From positions 1-10,832 of the forward strand of contig JAEXMB010000099.1 in the NCBI GenBank assembly GCA_023444705.1: a stretch of 10,832 nucleotides of DNA. Reading direction: 5' to 3'. This document shows, in pieces, positions 1 through 6,404 of the stretch (positions are counted from its first letter, which is position 1; each line of letters opens with the position of its first letter). The notes under the pieces were generated by a model. The model searched no databases and had not been told where the DNA came from. It worked only from the letters and a program-made list of their open reading frames with translations. The position numbers were made by a program, and so were the translations under genes. The stretch comes from Pseudomonadota bacterium (GTDB taxonomy: Bacteria; Pseudomonadota; Alphaproteobacteria; Micavibrionales; UBA2020).

Positions 1-1119
1 GCCGCACCGATGCCGCAAATGGCGATGGAAAGCATGGCCTTCGCCGATAATGCGGTTGAAGGCTACGCAGGCGGCGGTATTGCCGCCGACATGGACAGTC
101 TTGCAATGGGTGCCACCGCCGCGGCCAGTGCCGAGGCCACAACGCAGGTGCTGTTTCATTTTGCCGATCGTTTAAGCCTGCCCGCCGGGCAATCGTTGCT
201 GATGCCCTTTACCTCGGGCAAGCTTGAAATGACGCGCCTGTCGGTCTATCAGCCCGATACGCACCCGCGTCACCCCCTTGCCGCGGTCGAGATGACCAAC
301 GGCGGTGACAGCGGCCTGCCGCCCGGCGTGCTGACGATCTATGAGGACAGCGCCGCCGTCAAAGGCACGTCCTATGTGGGTGATGCGCGCCTGCCTGCGC
401 TGGCGGCGGGCGAAAAACGCCTTGTCACCTATGCGCTTGACAGCAAGGTGACGGTCGACCGCGACGTGAAAAGCGATACGGTCGAGGGCAAGGTCGCCAT
501 CGCGGGCGGTGTTGTGAAAGTGGCGCAGACGCTGCGTGAAAAAACCACATATAGCGTGAAAGCCCCCGCCAGGGAGGCGCGCCGCGTGATCATCGAACAT
601 CCGCGCCGCGGCGACTTTACGCTGATCGCGCCCAAAGCCGAGGACGTCGAGGTGACCGATGGTTACTACCGCATCGCCGTCGACCTTGCGGCGGGGGAGG
701 AAAAAACCATGCCCGTCGTGCTGGAGCGCGTGCTGTGGCAAAGCTATGCGGTCGAAAACTTCAGTCTTGACGACCTGCTGTCCTATGCCGGCAAGCGCGG
801 GGAGATGGATAAATCCACGCGCAAGCTGTTTGCCGAACTGGCAGAGGTGCGTCGCGACATTGACGCCCTTGACGCCAAAATCGCACAGCTGGGCAGCGAG
901 CGCGATATGATCTTTGCCGACCAGACGCGCGTGCGCGACAACCTGCGCAGCCTTAGCGGTACATCGGATATCCAGCAACGCTACATCAAAAAACTGGGCG
1001 AGCAGGAAACGCGCATCGCTGATATTGACGACGAGGTTGTCAAGCTGCAGCGCCAGCGCGCGGCGCGCGAGGATGAGATGCGCAAGAAAATCGCCGCCAT
1101 GCAGGACAGCGAAGACTAG
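1..1119 (+). CDS. DUF4139-type domain protein, C-terminal part (5' end outside window)
   Basis: The frame is open from base 1 to the TAG at 1117-1119, so the ATG at 10 is probably internal and the gene begins upstream. The visible ~372 residues look like the C-terminal half of DUF4139 / mucoidy-inhibitor-like proteins. A beta-rich region (roughly residues 45-240 from the ATG at 10) carries segments typical of that family, such as LVTYALDSKVTVD and RRVIIEHPRRGDFTLIAP. A charged alpha-helical segment follows (about 268-360) that is probably a coiled coil (KLFAELAEVRRDIDALDAKIAQL). The first ~40 residues are low-complexity, rich in Ala, Gly and Met. The function of this family is not established; members are usually predicted envelope-associated. 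The gene converges on rsmD with 6 bp between stops and no visible terminator. The family call rests on recognising the overall pattern, not on a catalytic motif. Confidence 0.6.
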   Translation, partial: AAPMPQMAMESMAFADNAVEGYAGGGIAADMDSLAMGATAAASAEATTQVLFHFADRLSLPAGQSLLMPFTSGKLEMTRLSVYQPDTHPRHPLAAVEMTNGGDSGLPPGVLTIYEDSAAVKGTSYVGDARLPALAAGEKRLVTYALDSKVTVDRDVKSDTVEGKVAIAGGVVKVAQTLREKTTYSVKAPAREARRVIIEHPRRGDFTLIAPKAEDVEVTDGYYRIAVDLAAGEEKTMPVVLERVLWQSYAVENFSLDDLLSYAGKRGEMDKSTRKLFAELAEVRRDIDALDAKIAQLGSERDMIFADQTRVRDNLRSLSGTSDIQQRYIKKLGEQETRIADIDDEVVKLQRQRAAREDEMRKKIAAMQDSED

Positions 1120-1125
1120 ATGTGC

Positions 1126-1710
1126 CTAGCCAAAGCGCAGAAAGCTGACGCGCGCGACGCCATAGTCGCGGCTGTCGATCAGCGTGCAGCCGGTGGGTAC
1201 GCTTTCGGGCAGGGCCTTGGCCATTTCCATCACGATCACGCAGCCGTCGGCCAGCCAGCTGCCTGCGATCATGCGTTCAATGGCATGGCGGCCAAGGTCG
1301 CGTTGCGGGTCCTGGGCGGTGTTATAGGGCGGATCGCAAAAAACCAGCTGGCGGGGCGCAAGGCTGGCGGGGCGCGCGGGCAGGGACAGCGCCGATTGCG
1401 TCATGATCAGGCTGTCGCCGTCCATCTTGCATGCCGCGATATTGGCGCGCAGGGCCGAAAGCGCGGCGCGGTTGTCCTCGACAAAAACACAGTGGGCGCC
1501 GCCGCGCGACAGGGCTTCGAGCCCAAGGGCGCCGGTGCCGGCGAAAATATCCATGACGGGGGCGTCAATGACGTGGTCCGCACCGCACCACGGGGCGTGC
1601 AACAGGATGTTAAACACGGCCTGCCGCGCCCGGTCGGAAGTGGGGCGGGTGCTGAGTCCTTCCGGACTTTTCAGAATCTTGCCTTTGCAGCGGCCGCTGG
1701 TGATGCGCAT
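1126..1710 (-). CDS. rsmD: 16S rRNA (guanine(966)-N(2))-methyltransferase RsmD
   Basis: This 194-residue cytoplasmic SAM-dependent methyltransferase modifies G966 (E. coli numbering) of 16S rRNA during small-subunit assembly. It has full family length. The N-terminus MRITSGRCKGKIL and the block RPTSDRARQAVFNIL (22-36) are characteristic of RsmD. The SAM-binding motif I is DIFAGTGALG (54-63), followed by the acidic FVEDN (76-80). The catalytic N6/N2-amino methyltransferase motif DPPYN is at 126-130. The C-terminus DYGVARVSFLRFG fits the family ending. The ATG (complement of 1708-1710) gives the canonical N-terminus, although only a distant AAGGA (15 nt away) could act as ribosome binding site. 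It is transcribed divergently from the secreted paralogue pair and convergently with the DUF4139-type gene. Coaxial partners often seen beside rsmD, such as coaD, are absent here. Confidence 0.95.
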   Translation of the reverse strand: MRITSGRCKGKILKSPEGLSTRPTSDRARQAVFNILLHAPWCGADHVIDAPVMDIFAGTGALGLEALSRGGAHCVFVEDNRAALSALRANIAACKMDGDSLIMTQSALSLPARPASLAPRQLVFCDPPYNTAQDPQRDLGRHAIERMIAGSWLADGCVIVMEMAKALPESVPTGCTLIDSRDYGVARVSFLRFG

Positions 1711-1829
1711 GAAAAGATAAAATTATCCTTTTATTTAAATAACTTATATACGAACCAGCGAGTTTATTAAAGACATTTGAAACAAATTTGATATAAAATA
1801 AAACTATATTCAGCTGTAGGGGTCCAGCC
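1711..1829. promoter_or_regulatory. AT-rich divergent intergenic region with small palindromes
   Basis: This 119-bp gap lies between rsmD (-) and the first secreted paralogue (+), so it should hold promoters in both directions. Hand counting gives 19 G/C in the first 100 bp, against a GC-rich background. It contains a near-perfect inverted repeat at 1712-1732 (AAAAGATAA, 2-nt loop, TTATC-C-TTTT), a perfect 12-bp palindrome TTATTTAAATAA at 1731-1742, and CAAATTTG at 1783-1790. Several TATA-like hexamers occur (TATATA at 1745, TATAAA at 1792, TATATT at 1805), but none has a good -35 box at 16-18 bp. I therefore assign no specific promoter. Confidence 0.5.
1818..1822 (+). promoter_or_regulatory. 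Ribosome binding site of the first secreted paralogue
   Basis: AGGGG lies 7 nt before the ATG at 1830. It supports this start, which also gives an uninterrupted signal peptide. Confidence 0.6.
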
Positions 1830-2618
1830 ATGTCCGTGTCGTTGCCTGCGTTTTCATCTTTCCACCGGTTTGCCTGCCTGTGCATGCTTGGCGTCGGATT
1901 GTCTCTGGCGCATCCGGCGGCGGCGCAGGTCGTGCCCGCAAGCCCTTCGGCGGATGCATCGCCCGCCACCACCGATGCCGCCGCGACACCGGGATGCAAC
2001 CGCAACGTCATGGAAGCGGGCAACCGCGTGCGCGAGGCCCGCGTTGCCGAAGCGCGCTCGCGCATCGTCGATGCCATCCCCCAGCCGCCCAGCGTTTTGC
2101 AGCAAACGTGTTTCAACCAGGCAACCGGCGTTGCGGCCCAGCAGGGCGGTAATATTTTCTCCGGCGATTTCACCAGCGACATCCAGCCGATCGTCGGCAG
2201 TGCGCTGACCAGCCTGTACAGCAACTTTGAAGGCGCGATTTCCAGCATGTTCGGCTCGGAAGTCGGCGGTGCCATTGGCGGCATTCTTGGCGGAGCCTTT
2301 GGCGGCGGCAGCAGCAGCATGCAGGCCAATTACGACTGCACCGGCATCAACGACACATGGGAAGCGATGGCGACGCGCGGCGTTGCGGGCGGCATGGCGC
2401 TGACCTTTGCCGACATGCTGGCGGGCAAGCCGCCATCGGGTGCCAGCGAAAACTTCCTGCGCTCGTGGAATGCCTCCAACTCAAACGGCGTCTTCTCCAA
2501 CGCGCGCAACGCGATCAACGCCCTGCCGCGCCCGCAGGTGCAATCCTATAACAGCACCGGCGGCCTGTGCGAGACGCTGGAATCTGTCGGTCTGAGAGGG
2601 TGCAGCAATGTCCGTTAA
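1830..2618 (+). CDS. Secreted protein of unknown function, short paralogue
   Basis: I do not recognise this 262-residue protein. It starts with a Sec signal peptide: a hydrophobic core at about 14-30 and a likely cleavage after AAA near residue 32. Cysteines C16 and C18 lie inside the signal, with no proper lipobox. An Ala/Ser/Pro/Thr-rich linker (33-54) precedes a helix-prone charged stretch. The mature part has five cysteines (56, 94, 170, 247, 258), which suits disulfides in the periplasm or outside the cell. The block TCFNQATGV..GGNIFS (93-111) and the block YDCTGINDTW (168-177) recur in the next gene. A Gly/Ala-rich segment (145-160, GGAIGGILGGAFGGG) could be a glycine-zipper-like membrane-associating region. 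The 3' end overlaps the next start by 11 nt, so translation of the two is probably coupled. A secreted or envelope role is inferred only from the signal peptide and cysteines. Confidence 0.8.
   Translation: MSVSLPAFSSFHRFACLCMLGVGLSLAHPAAAQVVPASPSADASPATTDAAATPGCNRNVMEAGNRVREARVAEARSRIVDAIPQPPSVLQQTCFNQATGVAAQQGGNIFSGDFTSDIQPIVGSALTSLYSNFEGAISSMFGSEVGGAIGGILGGAFGGGSSSMQANYDCTGINDTWEAMATRGVAGGMALTFADMLAGKPPSGASENFLRSWNASNSNGVFSNARNAINALPRPQVQSYNSTGGLCETLESVGLRGCSNVR
2594..2600 (+). promoter_or_regulatory. Ribosome binding site of the second secreted paralogue, inside the first gene
   Basis: GAGAGGG ends 7 nt before the ATG at 2608. It lies within the last codons of the upstream gene. The site decides the start that creates the 11-nt overlap. 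Confidence 0.65.
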
Positions 2619-3702
2619 GTCTTTTTCCGCTCTCGCCAGAATGTCGTGCGTGTGCCTGCTGGCCGCAGGCATGGCGCTGGTGTCTGTCAATGCCGCGCAT
2701 GCGGGCGACGCGCGCGTCGACCCCGTCATCTGCAAGGCGATGGAAGATCAGGCCGCCGCCGTTCAGGTGCGCGACCGCGCGCTGGCCGGTGGTATCATCA
2801 CGCGTCCTGAGCCGACTGCGGGGCTGACCTGCATGGATCAGGCGATGGGCGTGACGGGCCGCCTTGGCAATATTTTCTCCGACCGTCATGACGATCCGGT
2901 GCCGCCTGCCAATACGGTGGTCTTCACACCCGAGCTTGCCTATCCCGATTGGGGGGCTGGCGACTTTTTGATCCGCAACCTCAACGACGCGATCACGCCG
3001 ATGCTGTCGTCGCATCTGGGTGGCAACTTCGGTGGCGTGCTGGGTGCTGTCATCGGCACCACCGCCATTTCGGGCAAATTCACCGACATGATTACCGGCA
3101 TCACCGGCACCATTGACGACATCGCCAGCAAGATCAACGGCTTTTCAGGCCAGATCAACAGTATCCTCAGCGCCATCAACACCATCCAGACGCTGGCCAA
3201 GGCGCTGAACCTGCCTATGCCGTCGCCGGTCATCATCGGCGCGGTCGCAGCACTTGAAGCCGCCCAGCGCGTCGCCGACCAGCTGATGGGTGCGTTGCAA
3301 AGCGCGATGAACGCGGCGATCCAGCCGCTGATCGGTCAGGTGATGGGTGAAATCATGGCCCCCGCCGCCGATATGGATTGCAACAACATCGACCGTCTGT
3401 GGAACGGCGCCGAAGACGCGCCCGGCCTGCAGTCGATCGCGGGCAGCGGTGCCAGCACGGATACGCCCTTCATGCCGATGTCGGCGCTGGCCAGCGGCAG
3501 CAACCTGTCGGGCATCGGCGGCGGCATGATGGACCAGTTGCAGACCGGCAACAACATGGAAATCCTCCAGCGTGCCTATCGCAACGTCATGGATGGCGCG
3601 TTGTCTGAACCGGGCCGCGCACCCAGCTGGCGCGCGGCGCCTGTCATTCCCGTGGGCGCGAGCGCGCGCGACGTGGTGATGCAGATGCGTGGCGGGCAAT
3701 AA
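2608..3702 (+). CDS. Secreted protein of unknown function, long paralogue
   Basis: This 364-residue protein is unrecognised but is a diverged paralogue of the gene before it. Both signal peptides contain a CxCxL core (C14, C16 here); cleavage is predicted after AHA at residue 32. Three mature cysteines (42, 75, 258) correspond to the first three of its partner. The shared blocks are TCMDQAMGV..LGNIFS (74-91), GGNFGGVLGAVIG (138-150) and MDCNNIDRLW (256-265). Between the second and third blocks this copy has about 100 extra residues. These are predicted amphipathic helices rich in Ile/Ala/Gly/Asn (about 155-250), possibly self-associating or membrane-seeking. The C-terminal ~100 residues are Gly/Ser/Met-rich and lack the last two cysteines of the short copy. 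The start is supported by a good Shine-Dalgarno sequence and the signal peptide. The stop is 5 bp from the stop of the convergent small gene. Function is unknown. Confidence 0.8.
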   Translation: MSVKSFSALARMSCVCLLAAGMALVSVNAAHAGDARVDPVICKAMEDQAAAVQVRDRALAGGIITRPEPTAGLTCMDQAMGVTGRLGNIFSDRHDDPVPPANTVVFTPELAYPDWGAGDFLIRNLNDAITPMLSSHLGGNFGGVLGAVIGTTAISGKFTDMITGITGTIDDIASKINGFSGQINSILSAINTIQTLAKALNLPMPSPVIIGAVAALEAAQRVADQLMGALQSAMNAAIQPLIGQVMGEIMAPAADMDCNNIDRLWNGAEDAPGLQSIAGSGASTDTPFMPMSALASGSNLSGIGGGMMDQLQTGNNMEILQRAYRNVMDGALSEPGRAPSWRAAPVIPVGASARDVVMQMRGGQ

Positions 3703-3707
3703 CCGCC

Positions 3708-3992
3708 TTAATGTGACTGTTTTTGGATAAAGGAAAAAAGGCGGGCTTTGAAGTCCGCCTTATCCTTGTGTGCGGCGATGAACAGTTCGATCGCGCGCGT
3801 GGCAGCGGCACGGTCATAAGGCTCGCTGGCCGGTGCGGCCGCAGGTTTGGCGATGCCGGGGGCAAGCTTCTGCGCGACATGTTCAAGCACGGCGGGGTCA
3901 AGGCGCGCGCGCTGGTCGCGCACCAGACGCTTGAGCTCGGCCAGCGCCTTTTGCTTGCGCGCGGCTTTGTCGTTGTCGTTGTTCGGGCTCAT
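3708..3992 (-). CDS. Small hypothetical protein, two helices joined by an Ala/Pro linker
   Basis: I do not recognise this 94-residue protein. It has no signal peptide or membrane segment, so it is probably cytoplasmic. A very basic, charged helix-prone N-terminal half (9-43, e.g. RKQKALAELKRLVRDQRARL) is joined by an Ala/Pro linker (44-58) to a second amphipathic helix (60-92, e.g. TRAIELFIAAHKDKADFKARL). The composition would allow nucleic acid or protein binding, but no motif proves it. The ATG (complement of 3990-3992) has AGGGAG 12 nt upstream and a closer AAAGAG 3 nt away, so initiation is plausible but not strong. Codons for KADFKARLFS coincide with an intrinsic-terminator-like hairpin. 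It is divergent from waaA and convergent with the long secreted paralogue. An overlapping plus-strand frame exists but looks like a shadow. Confidence 0.6.
   Translation of the reverse strand: MSPNNDNDKAARKQKALAELKRLVRDQRARLDPAVLEHVAQKLAPGIAKPAAAPASEPYDRAAATRAIELFIAAHKDKADFKARLFSFIQKQSH
3734..3761 (-). terminator. Intrinsic-terminator-like hairpin inside the small gene's 3' coding end
   Basis: Read on the minus strand, a stem AAGGCGGACTT / AAGCCCGCCTT (one G-U-type position, very short loop) is followed by six T's (complement of 3734-3739). On the plus strand the hairpin has no T run after it, so the orientation is minus. It sits before the stop codon at 3708-3710, so a transcript ending here would lack roughly the last nine codons and the stop. 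Confidence 0.5.
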
Positions 3993-4089
3993 CGGCTCTT
4001 TGCACTCCCTTGTCTTTCAGTGTAGCGCGCGGCATGGCCTTACTGCAAGAAATGCTTGAATTTCCGCATAAAACCATCAAACTGACGGC
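3993..4089. promoter_or_regulatory. Short divergent spacer between the small gene and waaA
   Basis: These 97 bp must carry signals for the minus-strand small gene and for the plus-strand lipid A operon, unless either is driven from further away. I looked for paired -35/-10 hexamers and found no convincing pair; TTGAAT near 4053 lacks a spaced -10. No strong Shine-Dalgarno sequence precedes waaA. Confidence 0.3.
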
Positions 4090-5376
4090 ATGATCATGTC
4101 GCTCTACCGCCTGCTTTTACGTCCTGCTTCGCCGCTGCTGCGCCAGATGCTGGCGCGACGTCTTGCGCGTGGCAAGGAAGACAGCGCGCGCCTTGGCGAG
4201 CGCATGGGCAACGCAAGCCTTGCGCGCCCTGACGGTCTTGTCGTGTGGCTGCACGCGGCGAGCGTGGGCGAAAGCCTGTCCCTGCTGGCGCTGATCGAAG
4301 ACCTGCGCACGCGCCGGCCCGACCTGTCGCTGTTGCTGACGACGGGTACCGTGACCTCGGCCGAGCTGATGCACAAGCGCCTGCCTGCTGGCGTGATGCA
4401 CCAATACGTGCCTGTCGATCATCCGCGCTGGGTCAAACGCTTTCTCGATCACTGGCGTCCCGATGCGGTGATCTGGTCGGAATCCGAATTCTGGCCCAAT
4501 ATCCTCTATGACCTGCGCCGCCGCCGCATTCCCGCGATGCTGGTCAATGCGCGTATGTCCGTGCGCAGTTATCGGCGCTGGCGTCTGGTGCGCGGGTTTG
4601 CGCGCACGGTGCTGTCGGCCTTTGATGTGTGTCTGGCGCAAACCCCGCGCGAGGCACAGCAGCTGTCCGATCTGGGGGCGCGCAAAGTCGATGCGGTCGG
4701 TAATCTGAAATACGCGGCAGCGCCCCTGCCGGATAACGCGCAGGCGCGCGCCGCACTTGAAGACGCGACGGCGGGCCGTCCGTTGCTGCTGTGGGCCAGC
4801 ACCCACCCCGGCGAGGAAGACATCGCCGCCGCCACCCACGTTGCGCTGGCAAAAGACGTCGCGGGATTGCTGACCGTCATCGTGCCGCGCCATCCCGTGC
4901 GCGGCGGCGACATCGCCACCCAGATCACCGCACGCGGCCTGCGTGCCGTGCAGCGCAGTGCGGGCGTGCTGCCTGATGCGGCCTGTGATATCTATGTCGC
5001 CGATACGCTGGGCGAACTGGGTTTATTCTACCGCCTGTGCCCGACCGTCGTCATGGGCGGCACCTTCGCCGATATCGGCGGGCATAACCCGATCGAGCCC
5101 GCGCAACTGGGCTGCGTGATCGTCTGCGGACCGCAACTTTATAATTTCAGCAGCATCCGCGAGGATTTTGTGCAAGCCAAGGCGATGGTCGAGGTCGTGG
5201 ACCCGTGGTCGATGGTCAAGATCCTGCGCGAAAGGTTGCAAAACCCCGCCGCCTATGATGCAATCGGCAAGGCGGCACAGGCGCTGACGCAACGTCAGGC
5301 TCCTGTGCTTGAAAAAATATATGCGGAACTGGCGGCTGTCCTGCCGCCGGCAGGGGGGCAGCAGGCGCGCGGATGA
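4090..5376 (+). CDS. waaA: 3-deoxy-D-manno-octulosonic acid (Kdo) transferase
   Basis: WaaA (KdtA) transfers Kdo from CMP-Kdo onto the lipid A precursor (lipid IVA in E. coli) at the cytoplasmic face of the inner membrane. The 428-residue product has normal family length and GT-B layout. A hydrophobic/basic N-terminus that can anchor to the membrane is followed by HAASVGE (55-61), whose Glu61 matches the catalytic base of the family. Then come TTGT (84-87), WSESEFWPN (129-137) and NLKY (205-208). The C-terminal nucleotide-sugar domain has ASTHPGEE (236-243), PRHP (266-269) and GGTFADIGGHNPIEPA (323-338). Two ATGs compete (4090 and 4096, two codons apart) and neither has a clear Shine-Dalgarno sequence; the first is used here. 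The ATGA overlap at 5373-5376 couples it to lpxK. The number of Kdo residues added cannot be read from the sequence. Confidence 0.96.
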   Translation: MIMSLYRLLLRPASPLLRQMLARRLARGKEDSARLGERMGNASLARPDGLVVWLHAASVGESLSLLALIEDLRTRRPDLSLLLTTGTVTSAELMHKRLPAGVMHQYVPVDHPRWVKRFLDHWRPDAVIWSESEFWPNILYDLRRRRIPAMLVNARMSVRSYRRWRLVRGFARTVLSAFDVCLAQTPREAQQLSDLGARKVDAVGNLKYAAAPLPDNAQARAALEDATAGRPLLLWASTHPGEEDIAAATHVALAKDVAGLLTVIVPRHPVRGGDIATQITARGLRAVQRSAGVLPDAACDIYVADTLGELGLFYRLCPTVVMGGTFADIGGHNPIEPAQLGCVIVCGPQLYNFSSIREDFVQAKAMVEVVDPWSMVKILRERLQNPAAYDAIGKAAQALTQRQAPVLEKIYAELAAVLPPAGGQQARG

Positions 5377-6404
5377 AAAAACTGTTTACGCAACTGTCGA
5401 CCCCGTCTTTCTGGTACCGCCGCAACACGCCTGCCGCGCGCGCGCTGACGTGTCTGCTCTCCCCGCTTGGCTGGCTTTATGCCGCCGCCGTGCGCCAGCG
5501 TTTTTCCATGCACTATCCCGTGCCGATGGACCGCCCCGTGATTTGCGTGGGCAATGCCGTTGCGGGCGGGGCCGGCAAGACGCCGGTGGTGATGGCGCTG
5601 GTGGCGCTGCTGCAAGACCGCGGCATGAACCCCCATATTCTCAGCCGCGGTTACGGCGGGGCCGAGGAAGGCCCCCTGCAGGTCAGCCCGCAACGCGACA
5701 CCGCCGACGATGTGGGTGACGAGCCGCTGCTGCTGGTCGAAGCGGCTCCCACGTGGGTTGCGCGCAACCGCGCCCTTGGTGTGCAGGCCGCGATCGATAC
5801 GGGCGCGACTGTCATCGTCATGGATGACGGTTTTCAAAATCCGACGTTCTTCAAGGATGTCTCTTTGCTGGTTATTGACGGGCAGGCGGGGCTTGGCAAC
5901 GGGCTGGTGATGCCCGCAGGCCCTCTGCGTGAATGTTTTGATGATGCCATCGCGCGGTGCGATGCTGTGATCATCGTGGGCGAGGACCGTCAGGGGCTTG
6001 CGGCGAAAATCGCGGCCCTGCGCGCCGGTCTGCCCGTTTTTGCGGCGACGCTGGCGCCAACGGCGGATGCGCCGCAGGTTGCGGGCAAGACTGTCTATGC
6101 TTTTGCAGGCATCGGCAGGCCGGAGAAATTCCGCCATACGCTTGAAGCGGCGGGCGCGGCGGTCGAAGGCTGGGCGGAATTTCCCGACCACTACCCCTAT
6201 GCCGAAGAAGACCTGGCCGAGCTGATGGCGTCGGCCGCAAGTGCCGACATTCCCGTTTATACCACGGTCAAGGACCATGTGCGTCTGCCCCCCGCCCTGA
6301 AGGCGCGCGTGCAACCCTTTGCTGTCGGCGTGACATTTGACGATCCCGGTGCGCTGATGGATACGCTGTCGGGATTGATCGCGCAAAGACGGGGCACGTT
6401 CTGA
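5373..6404 (+). CDS. lpxK: Tetraacyldisaccharide 4'-kinase LpxK
   Basis: LpxK phosphorylates the 4' position of the tetraacyldisaccharide-1-phosphate to give lipid IVA, using ATP at the inner membrane. The 343 residues match family length. The N-terminus FWYRR..AARALTCLLSPLGWLYAAAVRQR is the usual hydrophobic membrane-associating helix. The P-loop is VGNAVAGGAGKTPV (59-72). SRGYGG (91-96), GDEPLLL (115-121) and the Walker-B-like VIVMDDGFQN (147-156) follow. Downstream, PAGPLRE (181-187), AFAGIGRPEKF (243-253), FPDHYPY (270-276) and TTVKDHVRL (297-305) are further family hallmarks. The ATG overlaps the waaA stop (ATGA), and its own TGA overlaps the next ATG by one base. The three genes are therefore almost certainly one translationally coupled unit. 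Confidence 0.97.
   Translation: MKKLFTQLSTPSFWYRRNTPAARALTCLLSPLGWLYAAAVRQRFSMHYPVPMDRPVICVGNAVAGGAGKTPVVMALVALLQDRGMNPHILSRGYGGAEEGPLQVSPQRDTADDVGDEPLLLVEAAPTWVARNRALGVQAAIDTGATVIVMDDGFQNPTFFKDVSLLVIDGQAGLGNGLVMPAGPLRECFDDAIARCDAVIIVGEDRQGLAAKIAALRAGLPVFAATLAPTADAPQVAGKTVYAFAGIGRPEKFRHTLEAAGAAVEGWAEFPDHYPYAEEDLAELMASAASADIPVYTTVKDHVRLPPALKARVQPFAVGVTFDDPGALMDTLSGLIAQRRGTF

Noticed and set aside
10..12. ATG at 10 as the true start of the first gene
   Set aside because: The frame is open to the window edge and no ribosome binding site can be seen; the visible protein is only the C-terminal part of the expected domain layout.
172..978. Long minus-strand open frame opposite the DUF4139-type gene
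   Set aside because: His/Arg/Gln-rich composition typical of an antisense shadow in GC-rich DNA, no ribosome binding site, and the plus-strand protein has domain character.
1610..2329. Minus-strand open frame spanning the rsmD start and the first secreted gene
   Set aside because: It crosses the AT-rich spacer and covers parts of two supported genes; the sequence has no recognisable domain.
3723..4025. Plus-strand 100-codon frame opposite the small minus-strand gene
   Set aside because: No ribosome binding site, and the minus-strand frame gives a more protein-like sequence with two amphipathic helices. The choice is less certain than for the larger genes.
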